Positions 37,626-46,922 of a stretch of DNA of 64,000 nucleotides are shown one piece after another. The DNA is from Candidatus Lernaella stagnicola (GTDB lineage Bacteria > Lernaellota > Lernaellaia > Lernaellales > Lernaellaceae), in contig JAVCCK010000015.1 in NCBI GenBank assembly GCA_030765525.1, forward strand, positions 98,734-162,733. Direction: 5' to 3'. Numbering within the stretch: position 1 is the first letter of the stretch; every line of letters begins with the position of its first letter. The notes beneath the pieces are model-generated. The model was not told where the DNA came from, searched no databases, and worked only from the letters and a program-made list of their open reading frames with translations. The translations under genes and the position numbers were made by a program.

Positions 37626-38154
37626 ATTTAATTCGCTGGGCCAACCGACTTATTGGCACCTCGTTACTCGTTTTTCGCCATCCGGAAAACTCAACTCGCA
37701 GATCGACTTCACCTGGCTCAACCCGCAGGTGCCGATACAAAGCGAGGAAACGAATATCGTCTTTATTCATATAGATGGGAATCACTTCACCGATCACCGG
37801 TTCTTTGGAATCGGCTACAAACAGGCGTGCTTTAACGCCATCGAAACAGCTGTACTTCATCAGGGGGCCCGCTACGGGGACTTCGAGAAAAACGCGGACG
37901 GTGCCGTGTCCGTCGGTGTCGGCTTTGACCAGAGTGATGTGGGTGGGGGTGGCGTCGTAGATCAGTTCAATGCGTCCGGTACAGACCATGTAAACAAATA
38001 GAATAAAAGAAGAAATTAGAAGGGTAATGAGGACGACCCGGATCTTGCTGCGAGTACTTTTCGCGTGTTCCACCTCTTCGACAATGTTTTCCAGCAGTTC
38101 ATTGTCGACGGCGTGTATCTTCTCTAAAGCGCGGGTACGTCGGCTCGTTGGCAC
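37624..38154 (-). CDS. Single-pass membrane protein of unknown function
   Basis: A 176-residue protein. It has a charged cytoplasmic N-terminus (RRTRALEKIHAVDNELLENI), one membrane helix (VVLITLLISSFILFVYMVCT, about 40-60) and a beta-rich outer domain with several VEP/VRVF strands. I do not recognise a family. It starts with GTG preceded by AGGAG six bases upstream. The pilin gene follows in the same direction after 118 bases. Confidence 0.68.
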   Translation of the reverse strand: MPTSRRTRALEKIHAVDNELLENIVEEVEHAKSTRSKIRVVLITLLISSFILFVYMVCTGRIELIYDATPTHITLVKADTDGHGTVRVFLEVPVAGPLMKYSCFDGVKARLFVADSKEPVIGEVIPIYMNKDDIRFLALYRHLRVEPGEVDLRVEFSGWRKTSNEVPISRLAQRIK

Positions 38155-38349
38155 GCCGGACTCCTGCGTCGGGTTATTTGAATGTAGTTATCTGGTTGCA
38201 GATTACACCACATTACTAATCTGCAATTCATGTGCCAGTGAATTGCCGCTGTGACATCCTTCGAAAACTCCGCTTCTTGACTCTTTTCCGGCCTGTCCGT
38301 AGGCTGGGCGCGATAAGCTTTTTTTCTATCTCTACTTGGAAGGCGCGCG

Positions 38350-39366
38350 ATGCGGTTTCGAGAACTGGGACGGTCGGGAATCGAGGCATCGGTCGTCGGC
38401 TTAGGCGCGTGGGCCATCGGCGGTTGGATGTGGGGCGGCACCGAGGAAAAAGACGGTATCGCAGCGATTCAGGCCGCCATCGACGCCGGCATTTCATTGA
38501 TCGACACCGCGCCGGCCTACGGCTACGGTCGCTCGGAGGAAATCGTCGGCAAGGCAATCCGCCAGCGGCGTGATCGCGTCGTGTTGGCCACCAAGTGCGG
38601 CCTGGTGTGGGAGGGAACCAGCGGCGAGTTCTTTTTCTACGGCAACCAACGCGGCCAGGCCGACGAATCCGATCCCGATGCGCGGCGTATATATCGTTAT
38701 TTGCATCCGGACTCGGTGCGGCGCGAAGTGGAACAGAGCTTGCGTCGCTTGGGCACCGATTACATCGACCTGATGCAAACCCATTGGCCGGATGCGACGA
38801 CACCGATCCAAGACACGATGGCCGAACTGCTGAAGCTGAAGGACGAAGGTAAGATCCGCGCGATCGGCGCCAGCAACGTGGAACCCTCGCATTTGCGCGA
38901 GTATCTTGCCGCCGGGCAACTCGACAACATCCAAGAAAACTTCAGCATGATCGACCGGCAGATTGAGCGGGACCTGCTGCCGATGGCTCGTGAGAACGGG
39001 CTGGCCGTATTGGCGTATTCGCCCATGGTGCTGGGGCTGTTGACCGGCAAGATCGGCCCAGACCGCCGCTTCGAAGAAGGGGATTTGCGCCTTGGAGACC
39101 CGCGTTTCAGCGCCGAAGGATTGCAGCGCATGCAGGGCTTGCTCGCCGGGTTCCAGCCGATTGCGGAGAACCACGACGCGACCATCGGTCAGCTTGTTAT
39201 CGCGTGGACGGCGGCGCAACCCGGCTTGACTCATGTGTTGTGCGGTGCCCGGCGTCCGGACCAAGCGGCGGAGAACGCGGCGGCAGGCGATTTGCTGCTC
39301 AGCGAAGACGAACTGGTGCGGATCGATGCGGCTCTCGCTGAATACCTTGCTGTAGAGACGGCGTAG
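38350..39366 (+). CDS. Aldo/keto reductase
   Basis: A 338-residue (beta/alpha)8 NADPH-dependent reductase. The full catalytic tetrad is visible: Asp52, Tyr57 (IDTAPAYGYG), Lys82 (LATKCG) and His145 (LMQTHWPD). The cofactor region has ILxGARRPDQ-type VLCGARRPDQAAEN and the ASNVEP loop. It reduces aldehydes or ketones; family membership (AKR11/12-like) suggests sugar or ketone substrates but does not fix one. GGAAGG precedes the ATG. Confidence 0.93.
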   Translation: MRFRELGRSGIEASVVGLGAWAIGGWMWGGTEEKDGIAAIQAAIDAGISLIDTAPAYGYGRSEEIVGKAIRQRRDRVVLATKCGLVWEGTSGEFFFYGNQRGQADESDPDARRIYRYLHPDSVRREVEQSLRRLGTDYIDLMQTHWPDATTPIQDTMAELLKLKDEGKIRAIGASNVEPSHLREYLAAGQLDNIQENFSMIDRQIERDLLPMARENGLAVLAYSPMVLGLLTGKIGPDRRFEEGDLRLGDPRFSAEGLQRMQGLLAGFQPIAENHDATIGQLVIAWTAAQPGLTHVLCGARRPDQAAENAAAGDLLLSEDELVRIDAALAEYLAVETA

Positions 39367-39389
39367 ACCGAACGCGGAGTTTCTTTTAG

Positions 39390-40127
39390 ATGAAAACCAA
39401 CCCGGCCGGACTCATCATGTTGCTGGCGTTGCTGGTCGGCGCGGCCTTTACGTCAGTGGCTCCGGCCGAGGACGACACCACACCGACACCGACTCCGCAG
39501 GTCGTGCGCGCCAAAGTCGTCACCGACCATTTGAAAAAAGACCCGCCCATCGATCGGTCTGCGGGGCGCGTGAAGATGGAAGGCGAGCGGCAGGCGCCGC
39601 AGTGGGTGCAGATTCCCATCCACCAACCGCATTGGCGCGACCGGATGACGCAGTTGGGTATCGCCAAGAACGCGCCGCGACGGATGGTTGTCAGCAAGCG
39701 GCGGCACTTGCTGCAGCTTGTCGCCGGCGACCAGGTGGTCGGCGAGTATCCGGTTGGATTTGGGCGAAACTACCTCAACGATAAGCTTGAACAGGGCGAC
39801 AAAACCTCGCCGGAGGGCGTGTTTCGCGTCGTCCACAAGCATCCGTCGAAAAAGACGCACCGCTCGCTTTGCCTTGACTATCCGAACGCGCAAACCCACC
39901 GGAAGAGAGCGCGGGCGCGGCAATTGGGCGTGAAGTTCACGCGCGAGGCCGGTAGCGACATTTGCATTCACGGACACGGCGTGTGGGGCGGCGAGACGTT
40001 CTACGAAAAGGGCGGCGTGTACTACGTGAAAAACTGGACACGAGGCTGCCTGACAATCAATGACGATCTCATGGAAGAGGTGTACGCCTTCGGGCACACG
40101 GGCATGCGGGTCGAGATTTCCTGGTAA
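39390..40127 (+). CDS. L,D-transpeptidase (YkuD domain)
   Basis: A 245-residue exported protein (signal LIMLLALLVGAAFTSVAPA). The YkuD domain starts with MVVSKRRHLLQLVAGDQVV and ends with the catalytic motif IHGHGVWGG ... NWTRGCLTI, with His about 196 and Cys220. It would cross-link peptidoglycan through 3-3 bonds or attach proteins to it in the periplasm. A Pro/Thr linker follows the signal. It starts 24 bases after the aldo/keto reductase gene. Confidence 0.92.
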   Translation: MKTNPAGLIMLLALLVGAAFTSVAPAEDDTTPTPTPQVVRAKVVTDHLKKDPPIDRSAGRVKMEGERQAPQWVQIPIHQPHWRDRMTQLGIAKNAPRRMVVSKRRHLLQLVAGDQVVGEYPVGFGRNYLNDKLEQGDKTSPEGVFRVVHKHPSKKTHRSLCLDYPNAQTHRKRARARQLGVKFTREAGSDICIHGHGVWGGETFYEKGGVYYVKNWTRGCLTINDDLMEEVYAFGHTGMRVEISW

Positions 40128-40149
40128 CGCGAGTCTTCAAGAATCAGTG

Positions 40150-41514
40150 TTACGGCAGCAAGAATTCCGCCGTTTTTTTCCACGAGGCAAAAGCGTTCGC
40201 ATCCCATACCTTCGGGTATCGGCGCCAGTGGAACTCCACGAGCGGGATCTTGCTCATCGAGGGGGCCGCTTTTAGCGCCAGGCCCGGGTTCTGCAGAATG
40301 CCGCGCATGCGGTCGGGCATCGTGCCCAGCGAGACACGAAAGGGCTTGGCCTCAAAGCACCGGTAAACGTCTTCTCCCTGTACCACGCCGGACTTAAACA
40401 GAGGCTCGATTTCGGATATCGGGTCCAAGGATTGCAGGAAGCGGCGGTTGACGTCGTAGGACGCCAGCACCGCGCCGCGATTTTGCTGGTAGGAGGCGGC
40501 CCACGACCACAGCGTTGCCGTCGTCGCCTTACCGCCATTCGCCAGGACTTTTCCCAGGTGCGACCCGAGGCCGTGGCCGGCCAGAAGCGAAGAAGTGACA
40601 CCGCTGGCCTGCATGGGGATCACCATACCGGCGGCTTCACCGATGACGGCGAAACCATCGCAAACCAACCGCAGCCCCGCGCGACGAATGCGGATCGGGC
40701 CGCCGCCGCGATAAATCTCGCGCCCCACGAAATCAAAACGTTCCTTGAGTTCGTCCAAAGCCTGAGCGGGATTGGGCGGGTAGTTTTCTTCCTGGATCCC
40801 CGCGAGCAGAAACAGGCTCTTGAAGCGCAGCGAAACCGTATGGCTGAGCGTGCTGAACGCCCCGTGGTTGGAAATCACATGGCTGATGACTTCCGGTGCC
40901 ACCTCGCCGCGCTCGGCAGCGCGGGCGGCTTTCTCCACGTCGATGTCGTACAAACGAGACTCGGCGATGATGCGGTCCTCGGGCCGGTCGGTAAAATCGA
41001 TGCCGCACGATTCAGGCAGACGGCGGGCGAGCGCTGCGGCGTTTCCGGTGGCGTCGACGACAACGGAGCCGCGAAAGGTTTTCTCGCTGCCGCGACGGCT
41101 TTCAGCAACCACGCCGATGACCCGGCTGTTTTCGACCAAGGGGTGGCGAACGCGCCAACCGAATCGCACATCGGTTCCCTCGTCCTTGGCCTGGCGAACC
41201 AGGCGTCGCACGGTTTCGCGGAGGCGGACGATGTGCATCTCGTGTTTCGGATTGGAGAACGCCTCCCAGCCGGAGCAGGAGAAGGCTCTGACGCCCTGCG
41301 GCACGTAGGCGATTTCTTTGCCCGCGGGGTCCGGCACGCCGCACTGCGAAAAAGCGTCTTTCTCGACCTCCAACACGTAGGTGTGGCCATATGCGGATTC
41401 TGCTTCCGCTTCGATCAGCAGTACCGAAAGGCCTTGATGGGCAGAGGTAATTGCGCACATGGCGCCGGCCGGACCGGCACCCACCACAATCACGTCATAG
41501 GTTTTTTGCGTCAT
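40150..41514 (-). CDS. FAD-dependent oxidoreductase of the geranylgeranyl reductase / FixC type
   Basis: A 454-residue flavoprotein. It has N-terminal dinucleotide fold VIVVGAGPAGAMCAITSA, the mid FAD contact VVVDATGNAAALARRL, and the C-terminal FAD motif CDGFAVIGEAAGMVIPMQAS (GD-type motif with Glu). Members saturate prenyl chains of membrane lipids or hydroxylate/reduce other lipids; which applies is not known. The start at 41514 (MTQKTYDVIV) is preceded by GGAG eight bases upstream; the upstream in-frame ATG at 41661 adds 49 unlikely residues. Confidence 0.86.
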   Translation of the reverse strand: MTQKTYDVIVVGAGPAGAMCAITSAHQGLSVLLIEAEAESAYGHTYVLEVEKDAFSQCGVPDPAGKEIAYVPQGVRAFSCSGWEAFSNPKHEMHIVRLRETVRRLVRQAKDEGTDVRFGWRVRHPLVENSRVIGVVAESRRGSEKTFRGSVVVDATGNAAALARRLPESCGIDFTDRPEDRIIAESRLYDIDVEKAARAAERGEVAPEVISHVISNHGAFSTLSHTVSLRFKSLFLLAGIQEENYPPNPAQALDELKERFDFVGREIYRGGGPIRIRRAGLRLVCDGFAVIGEAAGMVIPMQASGVTSSLLAGHGLGSHLGKVLANGGKATTATLWSWAASYQQNRGAVLASYDVNRRFLQSLDPISEIEPLFKSGVVQGEDVYRCFEAKPFRVSLGTMPDRMRGILQNPGLALKAAPSMSKIPLVEFHWRRYPKVWDANAFASWKKTAEFLLP

Positions 41515-42145
41515 GCGTGGGGCTCCGTATGCAGATAGTGCGCGAAAGGCTAACGGCTTTTCCGTTTTTTGTAAATCAAGGAAGGGGGGAAGGTCGGGTC
41601 CTGAAAAAGGCCGATGCCACAACCCGCTTAACAGGGGAAAGCGAATTGCGGCATCGTTCAACTTTTCTCTTTATTCATTTTTATATTTCGGTTTTCTAAG
41701 CGACATTGGATCCATGGTTTGCGTCGGCAACGGTTTCACTCACCTGGACCGGAAGTTTGAGCACCTACCGTCACGCCAGCTAACCCAACCACTTGTGTGC
41801 CGCGTAACCGCCTGTCCCACCATGTCCGGTTATCACCGAACCACCATCCGGAATAAAAATAGCCATCGTGTCAGCACATGGCAAGGAAAAAAGTAGTTAT
41901 TGCAACATAAAATAGCTCAGTATTGGGCGGTTCGTCCGGCGAAGTATTGAAACCCCCGGCAAAGGCGATAGCACGTGTGATTTGTCGAAGGGCATACGCG
42001 TCCCTTCATGACGAGCGAGTAGCGGTGTGCCGACCGCCGGAAGCGAAGGCGTTTTTCAGGTTCGTTGTTCCGGTGGTATAATCACGCGTTCTCCGACAAT
42101 GCATTGGCCGGCGGTACGCCTCGTCGCCGAGAAGGAAAGTGGATA
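41515..42145. promoter_or_regulatory. 630-bp intergenic region with a TATAAT box at 42077-42082
   Basis: I find no gene I would defend here; the open frames have no SD and no coding character. A perfect TATAAT lies at 42077-42082 with a weak -35 (TTTCAG, 17-base spacing), 64 bases upstream of the membrane protein start. The region around 41925-42010 could fold, but I recognise no known riboswitch. Confidence 0.45.
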
Positions 42146-42568
42146 ATGACACCATGGAAATGGCTGCTGGCGGAACTGCTGATTGTCGCCTGGGTAATGG
42201 GTGCTTCCTATTTCGGGCGTGTCTATGAAGTAACGCGTGCGCAAAATCCCAAGTCCCGGATAAACATCGGCCTGAACTTTTGGCAAGGTTTGATTGTTTT
42301 GCTGCCGGCCTCGGTGCTGATCGACGTCGTTTCCTGGTCGGTGTCGTTGGGCTTCGTGTTCATGGCGCTGTTTCGCGGCGCGCACATGGTGGCGTGGGGC
42401 GCGCAACTGTTGCATGCGGCGCCGCAGAATTTGCCTTCCTTTTTGGTACGGGGGCGCGGCAAGCCGTTGCTGGTAGGCGGGTTAGCGATGTTGCTACCGG
42501 TTGTGGCGCTTTTCGTGTACCTCGTGGTCGTGTATTTGGTGCCGATTCTGCGAGTCGCGCCGAAGTAA
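42146..42568 (+). CDS. Small integral membrane protein
   Basis: A 140-residue protein with about four hydrophobic segments (WLLAELLIVAWVMGASYFG, LIVLLPASVLIDVVSW, a short loop FRGAHMVAWGAQLL, and VGGLAMLLPVVALFVYLVVV). No family recognised. The start has GAAGGAAAG upstream, and a TATAAT-type promoter lies 64 bases before the ATG. Confidence 0.72.
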   Translation: MTPWKWLLAELLIVAWVMGASYFGRVYEVTRAQNPKSRINIGLNFWQGLIVLLPASVLIDVVSWSVSLGFVFMALFRGAHMVAWGAQLLHAAPQNLPSFLVRGRGKPLLVGGLAMLLPVVALFVYLVVVYLVPILRVAPK

Positions 42569-42633
42569 TTCAGAAGCGTCGCGGCCGTTTCCCAATCCCG
42601 CCACATCCCTGATTCATGCTGCTTAGCGATTCG

Positions 42634-43431
42634 TCAGCGCTTGACCGCCGCGCGCAATCGCTGCCGGGCGCCGACCGACAAACCATAGTCATTGATCTCG
42701 CGCAACAGGACCTCGCGCTTTCCGTCGCCGCTGACGTAGCCGTTGAGACGGGCGACCGCGGTGGAGTCGACAAAGGCGCCGAAGTTGGGAAACATTGCCC
42801 GCAATTCAGCCATCAACGCCGCGTCTTTCTGCAGGTTGTATTTCTGGTGGTAGTCCTCGGCGCGATAGAAACGATCGAGTGGTTCAATGACCGTGTAAAG
42901 CTTTTTGCCCGACTTGCTTTGCCAACGTTCGCGGCTTTCCAATGTGGCCTGTTTTTGCGCGTCATTCTCGTACAGCACAATCGACCTATACTGGCGCGAC
43001 CACGGACGTTGCGTCGGTGAATGATTCCGCCAGAACACATCCAGCAATTCGGCATACGTGATCCGTCGGGGGTCGAAGTCCACCTGGATCGTCTCGGTGT
43101 GATTCCCCAAACTATGGTAGGTGGGGTTCGCTTTCGTGCCGCCCGCATAACCGACCCGCGTGCGGATCACACCGGGCAGCGTTCCAAAGACTCCGTCGGG
43201 ACACCAGAAGCAGCCCAGTCCGAACGTCGCCGTTTCGATCCGGCCGGGCGACTTTTTATCGATAAGCGGCGCCGAAGTGTCGTTTCCGGTGAAGTTGCTC
43301 ATTGCGTTTTGCACTGGATGCGCTCCCGTGATGGTTCCGGTCCACGGATCGGCCGCGGAAAGTGTCGTAACGGCTACGAAGACCGCTAACGCGATAGTGA
43401 TCACAACCACCGCCTGATATGCACGTGGCAT
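42634..43431 (-). CDS. msrA: Peptide-methionine (S)-S-oxide reductase, exported
   Basis: A 265-residue MsrA. The catalytic motif GCFWC is at 73-77 (Cys74), followed by GTLPGVIRTRVGYAGG, TYHSLGNHTETIQVDFDP and FWRNHSPTQ. An N-terminal signal (VVVITIALAVFVAVTTLSAA) and a short linker place it in the periplasm. It reduces methionine-S-sulfoxide and complements the exported msrB at 6869-7450. GGAGG precedes the start. The glutathione peroxidase gene lies upstream in the same direction, 164 bases away. Confidence 0.95.
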   Translation of the reverse strand: MPRAYQAVVVITIALAVFVAVTTLSAADPWTGTITGAHPVQNAMSNFTGNDTSAPLIDKKSPGRIETATFGLGCFWCPDGVFGTLPGVIRTRVGYAGGTKANPTYHSLGNHTETIQVDFDPRRITYAELLDVFWRNHSPTQRPWSRQYRSIVLYENDAQKQATLESRERWQSKSGKKLYTVIEPLDRFYRAEDYHQKYNLQKDAALMAELRAMFPNFGAFVDSTAVARLNGYVSGDGKREVLLREINDYGLSVGARQRLRAAVKR

Positions 43432-43595
43432 TTTCTACCTCCAGCAAATTGGTCGCCACACGCGGCGCAGTCTTACAACAAGGCGTGGATTTCGAAGCGC
43501 CGTGGGGAGCGGTCACTTTCCCGGCGTTGCCGGCATCGTTCCGCAGTTGCGCGGCGGCGCTGCTCCGCGACGTGTACGAGGGCCGATGAGGTAGC

Positions 43596-44213
43596 TCAAC
43601 TCGCCGGTTGGTTCAGCAATTTTTCGATATCGTCGGTCAGTTCGCTTGGTTCGGTTCGCGGGCTGAAGCGTTGCACCGGGTTGCCGTTGCGGTCGACGAG
43701 AAACTTCGTGAAGTTCCACTTGATGCCTTCGGAACCCAGTAAGCCCGGTTGCGCATTTTTCAAGAAAACGTACAGCGGGTGGGTGTTTTTGCCGTTGACG
43801 TCGATTTTGCCGAACATGGGGAAGGTGACGCCGTAATTCAGTTTGCAGAATTTCTTGATCTCGGCGGCCGATCCCGGCTCCTGGTTTCGGAATTGGTTGC
43901 AGGGAAATCCGAGCACCGCGAATCCGCGGTCTTTGTAGGTCTCGTACAGCTTCTCCAAGCCCTCGTATTGCGGCGTGAACCCGCATTTGCTGGCGGTGTT
44001 GACGATCAGTAAAACCTTGCCCTTGTACTCGGCAAGCGAGGCGTCGTTTCCGTCGAGGGTCTGGGCGTGGAAGTCATAAACCGTTTTCGTCATCTCGGCG
44101 TCACCTTCCGCTAAAGCGATTGGTTGTTGCCAATACGTCCGAATCAGCAGAAAGCCGAACGCTACGGCAAACAGGACAATGTAACGGAGGACGCGGGCTT
44201 TTCCGAAAATCAT
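43596..44213 (-). CDS. Glutathione peroxidase family thiol peroxidase, membrane-anchored
   Basis: A 205-residue protein with an N-terminal membrane helix or signal ([18 protein letters not shown]) and a complete GPx domain: peroxidatic Cys77 in [11 protein letters not shown], the conserved FPCNQF, and [11 protein letters not shown] with the Trp/Asn of the active site. The residue is Cys, not selenocysteine, so a thioredoxin-dependent peroxidase is likely. With msrA next to it and msrB elsewhere, it forms an envelope oxidative-repair set. GAGG precedes the ATG. Confidence 0.93.
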   Translation of the reverse strand: MIFGKARVLRYIVLFAVAFGFLLIRTYWQQPIALAEGDAEMTKTVYDFHAQTLDGNDASLAEYKGKVLLIVNTASKCGFTPQYEGLEKLYETYKDRGFAVLGFPCNQFRNQEPGSAAEIKKFCKLNYGVTFPMFGKIDVNGKNTHPLYVFLKNAQPGLLGSEGIKWNFTKFLVDRNGNPVQRFSPRTEPSELTDDIEKLLNQPAS

Positions 44214-44383
44214 GCGGTAACCTCATCATTTTCCAGTTTGTTTTTTCATGTCGATTCACAGGAAAGATAACCCACGGTTGCCGATCGGCAAGACGCACGG
44301 GGCAATTAATTACCGGCGGCGAAGGGGTGTTACCCGTGGCGGCGGCCGGATACAATATCTTGTTTTTTAAAGAGGGGTGGCTC

Positions 44384-46708
44384 ATGAAGACCAAGGCGCA
44401 CAATCTGTTTTTCCTGTTTTTGTTGATTGTCGTGGTGGCTTTCGCATTCGGTTGCGGCGACGACGATGACGACGACGACGACAACGACGACGATTCTGCG
44501 GTCACTGATGATGACGACGACGACGATAACGACGACGACAACGACGACGATGATGACGACAACGACGATGATGACGATGACAACGACGACGACAACGACG
44601 ACACGTACCCGCCGCCCGAGATAAATCCAGACGCCAAGGCCGATGCGTTTCGACTTCTTTATCGCGAACGCAGCGAGCGTGCGGCGCTGGCGCTCAACCG
44701 CTTCGGCTTGGCTGGCGACGCCGTGTTCGCCAATGCTTTCGACACGGTGTACTACGCGAAAACCGGCGACGAGTACGAGGTGGTGCCGGGTCCCGACAAC
44801 AACAGCCCCATCGGCATGACCGCGTTTTCGACGTGGAAGCTATACCAGGCCATCGGCGGGCGTTTCTTGGAGCTATCGCTGATCCGTATGTTCGAGGGCT
44901 TGGCATTCAACGAGGCCGTTTCGGGCCATCCGGGCTTGACCTGCCGCGAGGCGCTGCCGGCGTGGAAGCGCGTCATGAACGGCGTGGACGGAACCATCGA
45001 CCGCACGCGCCTGGGCGAGGCGATCACGCCGCCGGTTACCTACCCGTCGGACCTGGAGCAGGAAATACTCGACACGTTCTACGAGGACGTTGTGTTCACG
45101 TACCGGGAAAACCCCGAGGAATATTACTTCAACCACAAGGCGATTCAGTCCCTGGCCAGCTTTGCCGTGTCATGGTCGCAACACCAATTGCCGAACTACC
45201 TGCGCCTGAGTGAGTGCTGTTCGTCGTGGAAGCGCGTGCCGGAAGGGTATCAGTGGGAAGGAGCCTATTGGGGCAACCATAATTCGCGAGACAACTTCAC
45301 CGATTACGCGATGGGGTATCTCGCGGCGTTCGAAGCGCTGCAAACTCGTGACTTGCCCGCGGACGTGCGGCAGGCCGCGCAACGAGCCGCCGACGCCGGT
45401 AACCGCACGGGTGATGCGATTGCCGAGGCGGGCATGATTCAAATGACCGTCGACGAATTCACGGACTACGAAACCCTCACGCCGGCTGGACACAATCGCC
45501 CCGACGGCCACTGGGAAATCGAATGGCAGGATTTGGGCAGCCTCGGTTCCTGCACGATGGTGTACATGGCGCAGGCCGTCAGCAGCGAGGGGCTGCAGCA
45601 CCCGGTGCCCGCCTTGCCCATGCCGGGCGATTTCGTCTCGCAGGGCATCCAGCACATCTTCGATTTGCTGGGCTGGCCGCTGACCGCGCCGGTGCCCAAC
45701 TGCACGAGCATCGACGACGCCTATTTGGGCGCGACGTGGGGCGACTTGTTGGGCTTCGAGGTACTGGGGGTGCCGTGGTACGACGTGGCGCACTTCTTGG
45801 GGCTCCTCTACCCCGATTTGTGGTTCGGTTTGCTGGGCAGCACGGTGGACGATTTCGAAGAAATGGTGCTGGGCGCCGTGGCGCTTTGTGAGTACGCGCG
45901 TTATGCGAATGACGACCCGCTGTACCGCGAGGCGCGCCAGACGCTGCAGAACTTGATGGATATCACGTACATTCTCGTCGACCTGGTGTACGGAATCAAA
46001 GACGACGCCGTCGCCTGGGAAAAAGCGCACGCCGAATTGGGAGAGGAGGCGGACGCCATTCTCTCCAATGTGGGCAACCTGCGGTATATGGCGGCGCTGT
46101 ACGGCCGCATGTACGACTTGGATACGCCGCTGGCGGATTTCGCCGGATTCGACTTGGGTGATGAGCGAATCGCCCTCCTCGAAGAACATCTCACCATGCC
46201 GGATACCGAAGAACGGCCGCTGATGACCGATCAGCAGATTTACGACTCGATCCTGCATCCCGACTACGGCTTCCTTTGGAGCCGCAACACCTGGATTCAG
46301 GATCGCTATCTCGACGTGTGGGGCGATATGGTGCCGGTGCGGCGCGCGGGCGACGGGTACGAGTGTATCGGCACCGACGGCGAGTGGCAGGCGACTGAAA
46401 ACGACCACCACCGGCGTTTTTCGGAAATCATGTTGTGGCATGAGGCGTATCTGTGCACGACCGATCCGCACACGCTGGACTGCGCGTGGGCGAAGCTGGG
46501 TTGCGGCGTCGTGGATCTGGACGGCAGCGGTCTTGTCGACGACGCCGACAGTTCGCTGTTCAATCACGCCTGGTCGCTCCACGGCCAGGGAGCCGCCTGC
46601 GATGAGCAGAATGATTGGTGCGACGGCGCCGATTTGGATCGCAGCGGGGAGCTCGACGCCGAAGACCAGAGCTTTTTACTTGCGGCCAAAGGGTGTCGCG
46701 TCGAGTGA
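44384..46708 (+). CDS. Asp-linker lipoprotein with helical domain and C-terminal dockerin-like module
   Basis: A 774-residue lipoprotein. The signal LFFLFLLIVVVAFAFGC is followed by about 55 residues of Asp/Asn (the acidic stalk) and TYPPP. The large middle part is mainly helical with several Cys (LTCREALPAWKRVMNG, LSECCSSWKRV) and no recognised family. The C-terminus has two EF-hand-like loops, VDLDGSGLVDDADSSLF and ADLDRSGELDAEDQSFL, spaced as in dockerin type I repeats. Calcium binding and docking to a surface partner is a reasonable inference. AGAGGGG precedes the ATG. Confidence 0.8.
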   Translation: MKTKAHNLFFLFLLIVVVAFAFGCGDDDDDDDDNDDDSAVTDDDDDDDNDDDNDDDDDDNDDDDDDNDDDNDDTYPPPEINPDAKADAFRLLYRERSERAALALNRFGLAGDAVFANAFDTVYYAKTGDEYEVVPGPDNNSPIGMTAFSTWKLYQAIGGRFLELSLIRMFEGLAFNEAVSGHPGLTCREALPAWKRVMNGVDGTIDRTRLGEAITPPVTYPSDLEQEILDTFYEDVVFTYRENPEEYYFNHKAIQSLASFAVSWSQHQLPNYLRLSECCSSWKRVPEGYQWEGAYWGNHNSRDNFTDYAMGYLAAFEALQTRDLPADVRQAAQRAADAGNRTGDAIAEAGMIQMTVDEFTDYETLTPAGHNRPDGHWEIEWQDLGSLGSCTMVYMAQAVSSEGLQHPVPALPMPGDFVSQGIQHIFDLLGWPLTAPVPNCTSIDDAYLGATWGDLLGFEVLGVPWYDVAHFLGLLYPDLWFGLLGSTVDDFEEMVLGAVALCEYARYANDDPLYREARQTLQNLMDITYILVDLVYGIKDDAVAWEKAHAELGEEADAILSNVGNLRYMAALYGRMYDLDTPLADFAGFDLGDERIALLEEHLTMPDTEERPLMTDQQIYDSILHPDYGFLWSRNTWIQDRYLDVWGDMVPVRRAGDGYECIGTDGEWQATENDHHRRFSEIMLWHEAYLCTTDPHTLDCAWAKLGCGVVDLDGSGLVDDADSSLFNHAWSLHGQGAACDEQNDWCDGADLDRSGELDAEDQSFLLAAKGCRVE

Positions 46709-46922
46709 ACCAGCCGCCACGCGGCAAAATATCGAGGGCCGATTCATCCGTGGGAAAAACGGATTCGGCAGAACCTCTAGACAAAGCCAACCCTCAAACC
46801 GCATAACCGGCTTGCAAAAAGTCCAATATCGACACTTTCGAGGTGTTAAGTCTTGCCTTACCGCCAAAGAGCAGGGAGAATTGCGGTTGACGATTGAAAA
46901 CAAAGATGGTGGGAGGTGTGTG

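Noticed and set aside
41900-42060. Possible riboswitch upstream of the small membrane protein
   Set aside because: Some pairing is possible, but no known consensus (c-di-GMP, SAM, cobalamin, fluoride) could be matched.
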